A stretch of DNA of 64,000 nucleotides, from assembly GCA_000469685.2 (NCBI GenBank), contig LS997567.1, positions 28,353,247-28,417,246 of the forward strand. Reading direction: 5' to 3'. The notes under the pieces are model-generated. The model was not told the DNA's origin. It saw only the letters and a list, made by a program, of their open reading frames with translations, and did no database searches. The DNA comes from Haemonchus contortus (taxonomy: Eukaryota; Nematoda; Chromadorea; Rhabditida; Trichostrongylidae). Of the stretch, positions 1 through 8,720 are shown in pieces; position 1 is the first letter of the stretch, and each line of letters starts with the position of its first letter. Both the position numbers and the translations under genes were made by a program.

Positions 1-1
1 A

Positions 2-460
2 CGAACTAATCCGAAAATACAGCGAGTCAAAGCAATTATTTGCTTCCATTGGAATGAACCTGCGTGACTACCTTTCCAACTCAGCCGTTACGAAGAGGAC
101 CTTTGTGGAATCGGATCGAGCAAAATCAACGCAAATCAAGGTTCTTGGAATACAATGGAACGCCATAGAAGATACAATTACACTGGAATGTTCTAAAAAG
201 GCAGTCAGCAATTTCTCCAAGCGGACAGTTCTCAGTCAGATCAATGGATATTGCTACGATCCACTCGGCTTACTATCACCGTTGATGACACCTGCCAAGA
301 TATTCCTCCAAGATCTTCACAAACAGAAATACGGATGGGACGAGCTCCTCTCCGAAGAAGACCAAAACACGTGGAACTCTATAACGGCTAATATAGTCGG
401 TTTTCAAGTTAGCCTGCCGAGGAAGGTTGTGGAAAGGATGGAAGGACAAAGCACACAATG
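2..460 (+). pseudogene. BEL/Pao reverse transcriptase, C-terminal part
   Basis: The frame is open from the window edge; the first methionine is at 54 but is internal to the protein. It carries the post-catalytic signature QINGYCYDPLGLLSP (about 235-285), typical of the Pao RT thumb/connection, followed by a W-D stretch (KYGWDELLSEED). The catalytic palm lies outside the window. The frame is lost between about 430 and 460: downstream RNase H similarity resumes in another frame, and the last about 25 codons of this frame (to 512) are out-of-frame noise. The same segment is present in the inverted copy near 8721-8900. Broken, so a pseudogene of a retroelement polyprotein. Confidence 0.85.
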
Positions 461-1140
461 TCTGTATTTGTGGACAGCTCAAAACGGGCGTATGCATGTT
501 GCATCTATGTGACAACCACTTCCTGTACAGGCATCAAAGAGACCAAACTCTTCACAGCGAAATCGAAAATCGCACCAATCAAAAAGGAACAGACAATACC
601 ACGTCTGGAACTTCTTTCTATATTCATTGGCCTCAGTTTAGCCGAGTTCACAATCAATAAGATAGATGTGAACTTTGAGCAAATCAACCTCTTCAGCGAT
701 TCAACCATTGCTTTATGTTGGGTGCAGGGACACAAACGCCTCCCATCTGTCGCAACCACACTCGTCCAGAAGATTGGCCTTATAACGAAACGAGTACGTG
801 AAGTCAGCAACATTGCATTTTACCACGTGCCAACACATGAAAACATAGCGGATTGCGCAACGAGAGGTGTGATCAAAAGCGACTTCATCCGTCATCGTTG
901 GTGGTCCGGTCCGGTATGGTTGAACATGCATGTGGAAAGCTGGCCTGTTAATGTCGCCACAAATCTAAGTGAGCAGAGCTCTGACGACGAAATTGAAGTC
1001 TATACAGCTGTGGAGCAAGCGAAGCAGCCAGTATGGTCTCTGGAGAAAACGAACGACTACTCCAAGCTGACCCGAATAACCGCTTACTGTGCCCGATTCA
1101 TTCGTAATGCTACAAAGGGCAGACGCCTTCCTTTACAATG
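458..1140 (+). pseudogene. BEL/Pao RNase H domain and linker
   Basis: This frame begins MSVFVDSSKRAYACCIYV, the Pao RNase H start with its first acidic residue. It continues with LELLSIFIGLSLAEF, FSDSTIALCWVQG (second acidic position) and VPTHENIADCATRG, the order expected of retroelement RNase H, which degrades the RNA strand of the RNA/DNA hybrid. The start at 458 is an internal methionine revealed by the upstream frameshift, not a true start. Useful similarity ends near 1138, where the integrase resumes in the next frame; codons to 1378 are out of frame. The equivalent domain in the inverted copy is at 8211-8636. Confidence 0.85.
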
Positions 1141-3291
1141 TTCAGCACTAGAAACAATCCACCGTCGGCAGAAGAAATTGTCTTCGCGGAGCAACTTCTT
1201 ATCCGTCAAGAACAAATCATTCACAATTCCTCGATACTCTTGCAGAATAAACAATTGGATGTCAGAATGGACGACGAAGGAGTGCTCAGAAAGTACAGTA
1301 GGCTCCAAAACGCAGATATTAGTTTCGATACGGCCAATCCGATTCATATACCAAAGCAGAGCCAACTGGGATATCTAATTGCCTATCGGCTGTATAAGGA
1401 ATCATCACACTGTGGTACTAATCAGCTGCCCTGCAGCATCAGAGGGAGGTATTGGATTCCACAAGACAGATCTCTCTGCAAGCGAATCCTCAGGCATTGT
1501 GTAATATGCAGGAAACACAATGCATCACCTTACACGTACCCCAACATGGGTCCCTTGCCTACAGAACGTGTTACGAAGTCACCTCCCTTTTCTCATACCG
1601 GAGTTGACTTCATGGGGTCAATCGTGGTCAGATCATCAAACGGAGAAGACTGCAAGAGATATGTCGCCTTGTTTACATGTCTTGTTACCAGACTCGTTCA
1701 CCCAGAAATGGCAAAGGATCTCTCAGCGAAGAGCTTCATTTTGACGCTGAAAAGGTTTATCGCTCGTCGAGGAGTCCCACTAACAATTATCAGCGACAAT
1801 GGGACGAACTTCCAGTTAACTGAGTACTTGCTCAGTAACAGCCAGAATAGCAACGAAGATTCTCATCTCTCTCTATTCCTCGCCGAACATAGAATTTCGT
1901 GGAGCTTCATCCCACCTTCATCGCCTTGGATGGGTGGAGTATGGGAGAGAATGGTCGGCACAGTAAAGCGATCCCTGCAGAAGACGATCGGTCGACGCAA
2001 ACTGAATGACGAACTCTTCCAGACCACTCTCTGTGAAGTAGAAAGTGTCGTCAACTCAAGACCTCTCACGACGATCGGTGATCAGAATTCACCATGCGAT
2101 GCCTTGCGACCAATAGATTTCATCTACAAAGATGTTTGGCACGGAGCCATCCAGCTGTCATTAGACGATAATGACGATGACCCAGACTTCCAGCAATCTC
2201 CTGGAATCCCCTCTCAAAAAGCAGCTAAAGAAGCCATATCGGAGACCGAAAAGATAACCAAAAAATTCTGGAGCATTTGGAGGCACGAGTACCTCATGGA
2301 ATTAGGAGATCGTCACAAAGTTGTTGGAAGGAAAACAAGATCGTCAAATCAGCAACCTCACATCGGAGACGTGGTGCTCCTCGATGATGACTCCCAACAA
2401 CCAAGAGGGCAATGGCCGATGGCTGTAATCATTGAATTGATAAAAAGCAGAGACGGAGAAATTCGAAGTGCTCTACTTCAGAATTCGGCAGGAAGAATTG
2501 TTCAAAGACCGATCAGTCGCCTAATTCCTTTGGAAATACAGTCATCCACCCAGTCTCTAGAAGAGCAAAATAATAGGTCTTCGACAATAGAAAAAAGGGC
2601 CACAGCCCAGAGAAAACCTGCCTCTCGATTGACAAAAAAAGAAGTGGTCATAAGACACCAACCACCGAGGGCCGCGAAAAATCAGGCATCTTACAGTGAA
2701 GCAAGATCCGGTTTCAGGAGCTCCGGCAAATCGAGCACAACCACGCTTGTCATGATAGCCATGTGTGCGCTTTCACTTCTCAACTCAGTATCCACAGCCA
2801 CAATATCCTGCTCAAGCAAAGGAGCAGCAATCAAGAGGACACATACGGCTAAGGCGGAGCTTTGCGTAAATTACAAGGAGTGCAAGGTTATCCCAGAAGG
2901 AGATAATGCAACGGAAGTTGCCCTACCATTCGAGCACATCGTCAGTCAACACACTATTCAGTGGCGAACGATCATCGATTCCCAGCAATATACAGAAACG
3001 ATAGTCTGTCCAGCAGGAGACGTGTGCCAAAAAATCAATTGCATCATGTGCACAGAATTTTTCGGTAACCCTCATTGCGCCCCTCGAATGGTGATAGGGA
3101 TCTTTGCAGTGTGCCTGGCAGCTATTTTCGCCCCACTGTCGTTGCTTTGCTACGTAACCGGTAGGCAGATACTCTTCAAACGAGGCTGGATGCGACTTAA
3201 AAAGACACTAAAGCAACGTAGCCTACCAAAGCAACAGATAAAGGAGAGCTTACCAATGACAACGATGTCTGGACTATCCTACTATATATAA
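1138..3291 (+). CDS. BEL/Pao integrase fused in frame to a phlebovirus-like glycoprotein segment
   Basis: A 717-codon frame. About residues 1-130 hold the integrase N-terminal zinc region (HCVICRKHN near 120-128). An expected upstream His looks replaced by Tyr in RLYKESSHCG. The DDE core has GVDFMG (D157), ISDNGTNF (D220) and GVWERMV (E270), all intact. A DUF5641-like domain follows at about 378-465 (HIGDVVLLDDD, PRGQWPMAVI). After a basic linker, about 531-550 is hydrophobic (signal or membrane segment). A Cys-rich ectodomain follows to about 650, then a strong membrane segment (about 650-675) and a basic tail. There is no stop between integrase and glycoprotein. The last four codons and the stop come from the inserted repeat. 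Integrase is certain; the glycoprotein identity rests on known Cer7/Cer13-type elements and on the longer copy in the inverted element. Confidence 0.85.
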   Translation: MFSTRNNPPSAEEIVFAEQLLIRQEQIIHNSSILLQNKQLDVRMDDEGVLRKYSRLQNADISFDTANPIHIPKQSQLGYLIAYRLYKESSHCGTNQLPCSIRGRYWIPQDRSLCKRILRHCVICRKHNASPYTYPNMGPLPTERVTKSPPFSHTGVDFMGSIVVRSSNGEDCKRYVALFTCLVTRLVHPEMAKDLSAKSFILTLKRFIARRGVPLTIISDNGTNFQLTEYLLSNSQNSNEDSHLSLFLAEHRISWSFIPPSSPWMGGVWERMVGTVKRSLQKTIGRRKLNDELFQTTLCEVESVVNSRPLTTIGDQNSPCDALRPIDFIYKDVWHGAIQLSLDDNDDDPDFQQSPGIPSQKAAKEAISETEKITKKFWSIWRHEYLMELGDRHKVVGRKTRSSNQQPHIGDVVLLDDDSQQPRGQWPMAVIIELIKSRDGEIRSALLQNSAGRIVQRPISRLIPLEIQSSTQSLEEQNNRSSTIEKRATAQRKPASRLTKKEVVIRHQPPRAAKNQASYSEARSGFRSSGKSSTTTLVMIAMCALSLLNSVSTATISCSSKGAAIKRTHTAKAELCVNYKECKVIPEGDNATEVALPFEHIVSQHTIQWRTIIDSQQYTETIVCPAGDVCQKINCIMCTEFFGNPHCAPRMVIGIFAVCLAAIFAPLSLLCYVTGRQILFKRGWMRLKKTLKQRSLPKQQIKESLPMTTMSGLSYYI

Positions 3292-3840
3292 CGCGCTAAG
3301 TGTGTCTGTTGGTTTGTGTGTGTGTGTGTGTTGTGTGTGTGTGTGTTGTGTGTGTGTGTGTTGTGTGTGTGTGTGTTGTGTTGTGTGTGTGTATGTGTGT
3401 ATGTATGTGTGTGTATGTGTGTATGTGTGTATGTATGTGTGTATGTGTGTATGTGTGTGTATGTGTGTATGTGTGTATGTGTGTGTGTGTGTGCGTGTGT
3501 GACCTAAAGCGTTCAAATTTGGAAGGAGTACAGGTGGCAGGATGGGAACATTTATGGTGGGTGGCAGGACCGTACTCCGCCCACAAGGGGCGGGGTCTGG
3601 GCGAAGTCTTATAACTCCTTCAGGGGCCGGGGCTTGCGAGGAAATGTCAGAATGGACTTAGAGCGAATATTGGTAGGAATACAGGAGGAAGGATACGAAC
3701 ACTGATGATAGGTTGCAAGACTAAACTTCGTCCCAAAGGGCTGGGCGTGAGTGAATACTGTTAGTTCGAACCCAGACCGTTGGAACTTGAAGGTACAAGG
3801 AGTTGGCTGGGAACATTGATGGTAGCTAACATAGTAGACT
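3277..3840 (+). repeat. Helentron/DINE-like dispersed repeat, copy 1
   Basis: Starts TCCTACTATATATAACGC then GCTAAGTGTGTCTG, followed by a (TG)n tract to about 3500 and then degenerate tandem units of about 145 bp. The first unit begins GACCTAAAGCGTTCAAA near 3503; weaker units lie near 3650 and 3775. Similar starts occur at about 40925 (-), 55310 (+), 18664 (-) and 57955 (+). An AT-rich start, a CGCTAAGTGTGTCTGT-like block, a microsatellite and then tandem units is the layout of Helentron-associated non-autonomous elements (DINE/HELIANU). The preceding base is A, as expected for insertion between A and T. The class assignment is inference; the repeat family itself is seen directly. Confidence 0.55.
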
Positions 3841-4047
3841 CAGCCGCGATGAAGTCTCTGAATACTTTTTTCTCTGAATACCCACTTTTGTGATATTATG
3901 CGATGTTCTATTCGGACACAGCGAAGATGGCCTACAGGAAAAAATCGCTCCTAATTCGGACTACTAAAATCGCTTCTATTTATGGATGTTCTTGCAGCAC
4001 AGAAGGACATGTTCCTGCAGACATGTTAGAGAGAATGAGAGAGAGAG
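3841..4047. other. No recognisable gene
   Basis: AT-rich unique-looking sequence with no supported reading frame. It ends in a short GA-rich run before the hairpin repeat. Confidence 0.5.
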
Positions 4048-4115
4048 CGCCCGGCGTAGCCGGGCGAGCCTATAAGAAGGATGCAAGCCCGGTGTGAGCC
4101 GTGCGGCCCGACTGG
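4048..4115 (+). repeat. GC-rich hairpin dispersed repeat, copy 1
   Basis: Contains an exact 8-bp stem with a 3-base loop (CGCCCGGC/GCCGGGCG, 4048-4066). TATAAGAAGG follows, then a block ending in CCCGACTGG. The same arrangement occurs inverted at 39538-39597, and the right-hand block alone at 17196-17235 (-) and 57545-57582 (+). This makes a small dispersed repeat of unknown class. Confidence 0.6.
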
Positions 4116-4652
4116 CAATTGTACAACAACAGTATTGCCTACGTAAAATTAACTGTGCATCAGTGCAGCTATGCGACGATAATGTTCTATATTACAATAC
4201 AATTTCCATTATCTGTGATTACAACAACAATTTCTACAAATGCCTTTCGATGCGTAGACGACGTCGACGTGGCTGGTGTCCATGCGTGTGGTCCTCAATA
4301 AGGCTAGTGGTTAAGGTGCCAGGCTGTAGTTTGATGGGGTATGTACACGAGTATGCGTGGTGCTGTCATTAGCACAGTGCTCGCACTATGAGTTTCAGAA
4401 CAGCAAGGACGATTGCGGCGATGAATACCGCAATCGCGATCATGGCCGGAATTATTGTTTTTCAGTGGTCGATTGTTACGTCAATTAGATGCTCTAAGTC
4501 GGGAAAGTTGAACATGTTGACGTATTTCGCATGTTCAACTTTGCGGTGGTGAGTTTGAGTTTCTCAAAGTGTGTGGAATGCTAATATCTTTGAGATGACA
4601 ATCTTGTGAGATTTACGTCCACACTTCACATCGCAGATGTCTCTGTATTTTG
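4116..4652. other. No recognisable gene
   Basis: Two overlapping short frames (4094-4372) have no recognisable motifs. I see no RNA gene; a tRNA A-box-like string near 4302 lacks a partner B box. Confidence 0.5.
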
Positions 4653-4935
4653 GCCTTGTTGCTTGGGTGTGTGCCGATTCGTGCGATTCTGGGTGCGCGT
4701 GGCAAATTGCGCGGCGAAGTTCGGTGCGATTCGAACGACTCTGACGCCTATTATTGGGGCATAAACTTGAAGTAGAATAATTGGGTATGGTCAGGTGATC
4801 CTAGCAATCTGTTCTACTTCACGTTTGTGCTCCAAAAGTAGGCGTCAGAGTCGTTCGAATCTTCACGAATTCCGCCGCGCAATTTGCCGCGCGCACCCAG
4901 AATCGCACGAATCGTGCGTCCCCCTTGTTGCTTGG
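4653..4935. repeat. Foldback element with ~100-bp arms
   Basis: The arm at about 4676-4780 is the imperfect reverse complement of the arm at about 4813-4917. Both contain the GATTCGTGCGATTCTGGGTG-type end and the GAGTCGTTCGAA block. The loop is about 35 bp. The 13-mer CCTTGTTGCTTGG occurs in direct orientation just outside each arm (4653-4665 and 4923-4935) and could be a target-site duplication. It probably marks a foldback/MITE insertion next to the 3' end of the inverted BEL/Pao element. Confidence 0.6.
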
Positions 4936-5023
4936 ATGGTCGCAGTAGTTTGGGCTGTAGACAAGTTGCATGCGGCGGCAAATAAGTTCCTTTGGAATTT
5001 CACTTTTATCATGATTGGTTTGT

Positions 5024-6420
5024 TTAATTAACATGAAAAAACAACATCAGCTCCTCGTAGGCAACTGTAACATCCTTGTAGTGGCGATGACATGATTCGC
5101 AGTTTTCGTCATTGATAATAGAGTCTGCTTGATATACGGCAGAGGTGCACCACAAATTCTTCCATGGTTGTCCTGAAGGTGAAGGACTGGAACATAGTGG
5201 GAGGCGGCTGTCAATAGAGGCCATTTTACTGCTTAGATCAGTACTGCTTCAATCTATCTTGCTTCCATTTCTGATGGAGAGCAAGAGCATCTGTCTTCTA
5301 CATAGCATTCTGATATTTTAGCACTTTTTATTGTAGGGCAGCGTAAAGAAGAAAGTCCTCGCTATCAGTTGGAGCAATATCGAACTGGTTGATGTTGACA
5401 GTCCCTACAAATGTCGTTCCTAATAAAGGAGTAGCTGGAGTTGTTACAAACTGCAGCGTTATGTTGGCATCCTTCATAAAATGAGTTGACTGCGTGCCGA
5501 TTGTGATTATATCCGACACCTCCGCTCCATGTTGGGCAACACCTGATAGATCTTTTCATTCTTCGGTTTGGCATAAGAACGAGAGAATAGGCATCCTGGC
5601 ATAGGGAGTAAGCATCCGCATCCTATTCCGCCACAGGATGCTGTACATCATGTAGTACCAGGGTACACGTAAATATTTTGGAGCTCGGGAATTCTGACCT
5701 GCTGCTGATGTGTGAACAGGTTTGCAAGATGCAATATCCAGCCATATAGCTCCTTTAACGGATTCTGTGACAATGTTGACGTCTCTCGTATAAAAGAGCA
5801 CTACTTGATTGCAGGTTAAAATTACGTGTTGCAAACGTATTTCCATGCTTCCGGCTGTTCGATTTTGGTATCGAAGACGAAAGCAAGCCTGGGGTCTGCT
5901 TTCGCTCAGCGTTATGGTGCTTTCTAGTATTTCTCGACAATCAGTTATATTGGTTGATCTGGAGCAACTGGGGGAATGCTATAAAGCATAGCACTGATAT
6001 TGAGACTAGAACGAATGCAAGGCATATCGCAACGATCCCTATCATCAATTGTGGCTCACAGTGAGGGTTTCCGAAAATTTTCGGGCACATTATGCTGTTT
6101 ATCTTCTCGCATGTATCTCCTGGAGGACATACAATAGTTTCTGTGTGCTGTTCGAATCCATCGATTGTACGCCATTGAATAGTATGTTGATTGACGAGAT
6201 GCTTGAATAGTAATGCTACTTCCGTTATATTGGCTTCAGCAAGAATCGTTACGCGTTCTTTGTAGTTTACGCGCAGTTTAGCTTTGGAGGACAGCGTTGT
6301 ATTTATTCTTGCACCTTTACTCCAGCATGATACTGTGGCTGGGTATGCATATGGCGCTCATAAAGAGTGTGTATGATGCCGATTTGATTGATCCGATAGA
6401 GCTTGACCTGGCTTTATAAG
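5024..6420 (-). pseudogene. Phlebovirus-like glycoprotein of BEL/Pao copy 2 (broken)
   Basis: Read on the minus strand. The first third (about 6420-5990) matches the Cys-rich segment and membrane helix of copy 1, with GNPHCEPQ just before the helix. A stop follows the helix. Further frames in different registers (5755-5940, 5556-5846, 5328-5574, 5024-5224) carry Cys-bearing stretches such as GAIWLDIASCKP, TPATPLLGTTF and NDENCESCHRH. These would correspond to the downstream, fusion-glycoprotein-like half found in Cer7/Cer13-type elements. At least four frame changes exclude expression. The phlebovirus-like assignment is from family knowledge and position; I could not run a profile search. Confidence 0.6.
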
Positions 6421-6456
6421 AAACTTGGTTCTCCGCAGCTCTAGGTGGCTGATGTC

Positions 6457-7605
6457 TTATAGGAGCGCCAGCTGTTTTCCCCGATGGCGAGGATGTTTTT
6501 CTCGAAGTAGTGGCTTTTGTTCTTGCTGCTGAAGATTCGTTATTTCGATCTTGTGGACAATGAATATAAGTGTGTATCTCCAGAGGAATAAGTCGATTGA
6601 TTGGTCGCAGAACGACTCTTCCTGTTGTTGTTTGAAGCGTGGAGCTTCTCTGCTTTTAACTAGATCAGCTATCACAGTCATTGGCCATTGTCCCCTCGGC
6701 AGTTGGGAGTCGTCATCAAGAATTACTAGGTCGCCGATGTGAGGTTGTTGTTCTGGAGATCTTGATTTTGATCCGACTACCTTGTGACGATCACGTAACT
6801 CCATGAGATATTCGTTCCTCCATGTGTTCCAAAACTTTTTCGTGAGCTTTCCAGTCGTGTTATAGCTTTGTCGCCTTTTGAGAAGGGAGTTCGGGAAGAG
6901 TTTGAAAATCTGAATCGTCGTCGTCGAGATCTTCTGAATGAAGCTGGCTGTTTCCATGTCTTACATCCTTGTATATGAAGTCAATCGGCCGCAAAGCTTC
7001 ACATGGTAAATCCTGATCTCCAATAGTTGTGATTGGCCGCGAGTTGACAATGCTTTCGACTTCACAGAGTATAGTATGAAAAAGTTTGTCTGTTAACTTT
7101 CGACGGCCTATTGTCTTTTGCATCGATCTCTTGATGGTGACGACCATTCTTTCCCATATGCCAACCATCCATGGTGATGAAGGTGGAATAAAGTTCCACA
7201 GCATTCGATGTTCTGCAAGGGACGGAGCGAGCGGCTGTATTCCTCGTGGTTCCGCTTTTGATATAGAATAGATTCGGTCAGCTGTAAGTTCGTGTCGTTG
7301 TCGCTTAGTACCTTCAATGGAAGTCCTCATCGAGCATAAATCGCTTGAGCGTGAAGATGGAGCTTCTCGCTGATAGATCCATAGCTACTCCTGAATGAAC
7401 GAGTCTTGTGACAAAGCAGGTGAAGAGAGCTACATATCGCTTGGAGTCTTCCCCGGATGAAGATCGGACCCATGAAGTCATACGCCAGCATGAGAAAAGG
7501 GAGGTGATTGTGTAACGCGCTCCGAAGGAAAAGGCCCCATAGCTGGGTACCTGTAAGGTGCGGCATTGTATTTCTTGCATATCACACAGCGCTTCAAAAC
7601 CCTTT
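6457..7605 (-). pseudogene. BEL/Pao integrase core and C-terminal domain (copy 2, frameshifted)
   Basis: Three overlapping minus-strand frames. 7314-7580 has RYVALFTCFVTRLVH and SARSSIFTLKRF. 6860-7330 has the NFIPPSSPWMVGIWERM block with the catalytic Glu region and VNSRPITTIGDQ. 6457-6957 has HKVVGSKSRS, HIGDLVILDDD and PRGQWPMTVI, the DUF5641-like end. The D-N-x-T-N segment near 7300 reads SDNDTNLQ in a third frame. These match copy 1 residues about 160-460. An integrase would insert the cDNA; here it is inactivated by frame changes. Confidence 0.85.
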
Positions 7606-8097
7606 TACAAAGAATTCGATCCTGTGATATCCAGTATCGCTGTCTGTTGTTGTGCAGAAGCTGGTTCGTTCCACAGTGAAAGTTCGTTGTGCAGTCGCAG
7701 TGCTATAAGATATCCGAGATGACTGTGCTTTGGTATATGAATAGGATTCGCGGTGTTAGAGCTAACGTCTGCATTTTGAAGTCTGCTGCACTTTCTCAAT
7801 ATGCCTTCGCTATTCAGTCTGAAATTCAGTTTTTTGTTCTTCAGAAGTGAAGCAGGATTGTGCTTGGTTTGTCCTTGCCGGATGAGGAGTCTTTCGGCGA
7901 ATGTTATATCTTCAGCTGAGGGTGTAGCTGTCGTCAGGTATTTTGTTTTCAGGGCAAATATTTTGTCCCTTATCGCTCTACGAATGAAACGAGCACAGCA
8001 CGAGGTGATTCGTAGCAACTTGGAGAGACTGTTGGTTTGCTCTAGGGGCCATACTGTGTGTCTGAATTCTTCCGTGGACGCGGAGGTGCATGCCACA
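7605..8097 (-). pseudogene. BEL/Pao integrase N-terminal/zinc region (copy 2)
   Basis: Frame 7605-8096 carries SAEDITFAERLLIRQGQ, GILRKCSRLQNAD and IHIPKHSHLGYLIALRLH, collinear with copy 1 residues 10-100. The zinc-binding region is damaged: the conserved H-C-G after the RLHNE stretch reads LWNEP. The start is arbitrary (internal methionine). Confidence 0.8.
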
Positions 8098-8210
8098 TTT
8101 TCGGCGTCATTTTCGAAATTTTGTTCTCGTAGATTAGTTTCGTCCTTGGCAGGCCATCAATCAATTGTGGTATTCAACCATATTGGACCAGACCACCAAC
8201 GGTGACATTT

Positions 8211-8636
8211 TTATTCATTTTTGGTCACTCTAGTTGCGCAGTCGGCTATATTCTCATGGGTTGGCACATGGTAGAATGTCACATTGCTGGTATCATGCAT
8301 TCTTTTTGTGATGAGTCCAATTTTCTGGACGAGTGTGGTTACCGTAGTTGGTAGACGTTTATATCCCTGTATCCAACAGAGGGCAATGGTTGAGTCGCTG
8401 AAGAGGTTGACTTCTTCAAAATTAATGTCTACCTTATTCATGGTGGTCTCTGCTAGAGTGAGTCCTAAGAATCTAGATTGAAGCTCTAGCCGAAGTATCG
8501 TTTGTTCCTTCTTGATCGGTGCCACATTTGACTTTGCGGTGAAAAGCTTTGTTTCTTTGATGCCTTCGCAAGACGTCGTTGTTACGTAGATACTGCAAGC
8601 GTACGCCCACTTGGAGCTGTCCACGAATATTGACAT
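8211..8636 (-). pseudogene. BEL/Pao RNase H domain (copy 2)
   Basis: A 141-codon minus-strand frame starting MSIFVDSSKWAYACSIYV, with LELQSRFLGLTLAE, FSDSTIALCWIQG and VPTHENIADCATRV. All the landmark motifs of the copy 1 RNase H are present in the same order. The domain itself is uninterrupted; its connections to RT and integrase are broken. Confidence 0.85.
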
Positions 8637-8720
8637 CGTATGACAGGTAGTCCCGTTCTTTTCCGCAACTTTCCTATGCAGGTTTACTCCAAACCCAATA
8701 CCATTCCATGTGATGGATCT

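Larger units (their letters stand above)
1..3276 (+). mobile_element. BEL/Pao retroelement copy 1, truncated at both ends
   Basis: LTR retrotransposon of the BEL/Pao superfamily with a glycoprotein region. The reading order seen is RT thumb/connection, RNase H, integrase zinc region, DDE core, a DUF5641-like C-terminal domain, then a secreted/membrane glycoprotein part. The window opens inside RT. The right end is cut at 3276/3277 by a dispersed repeat, so no 3' LTR is visible. Two frameshifts (near 430-460 and near 1138) break the polyprotein. It is clearly related to the inverted copy at 5024-12734, which shares the same motifs domain by domain. BEL/Pao membership is confident; the family is not named. 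Confidence 0.9.

Noticed and set aside
3274..3614. Several C/V/HT-rich frames of 60-104 codons on both strands
   Set aside because: They are translations of a (TG)n tract inside the dispersed repeat.
4302..4330. GGCTAGTGGTTAAGGTGCC, resembling a tRNA A box
   Set aside because: No B box or cloverleaf follows; SINE origin not demonstrable.
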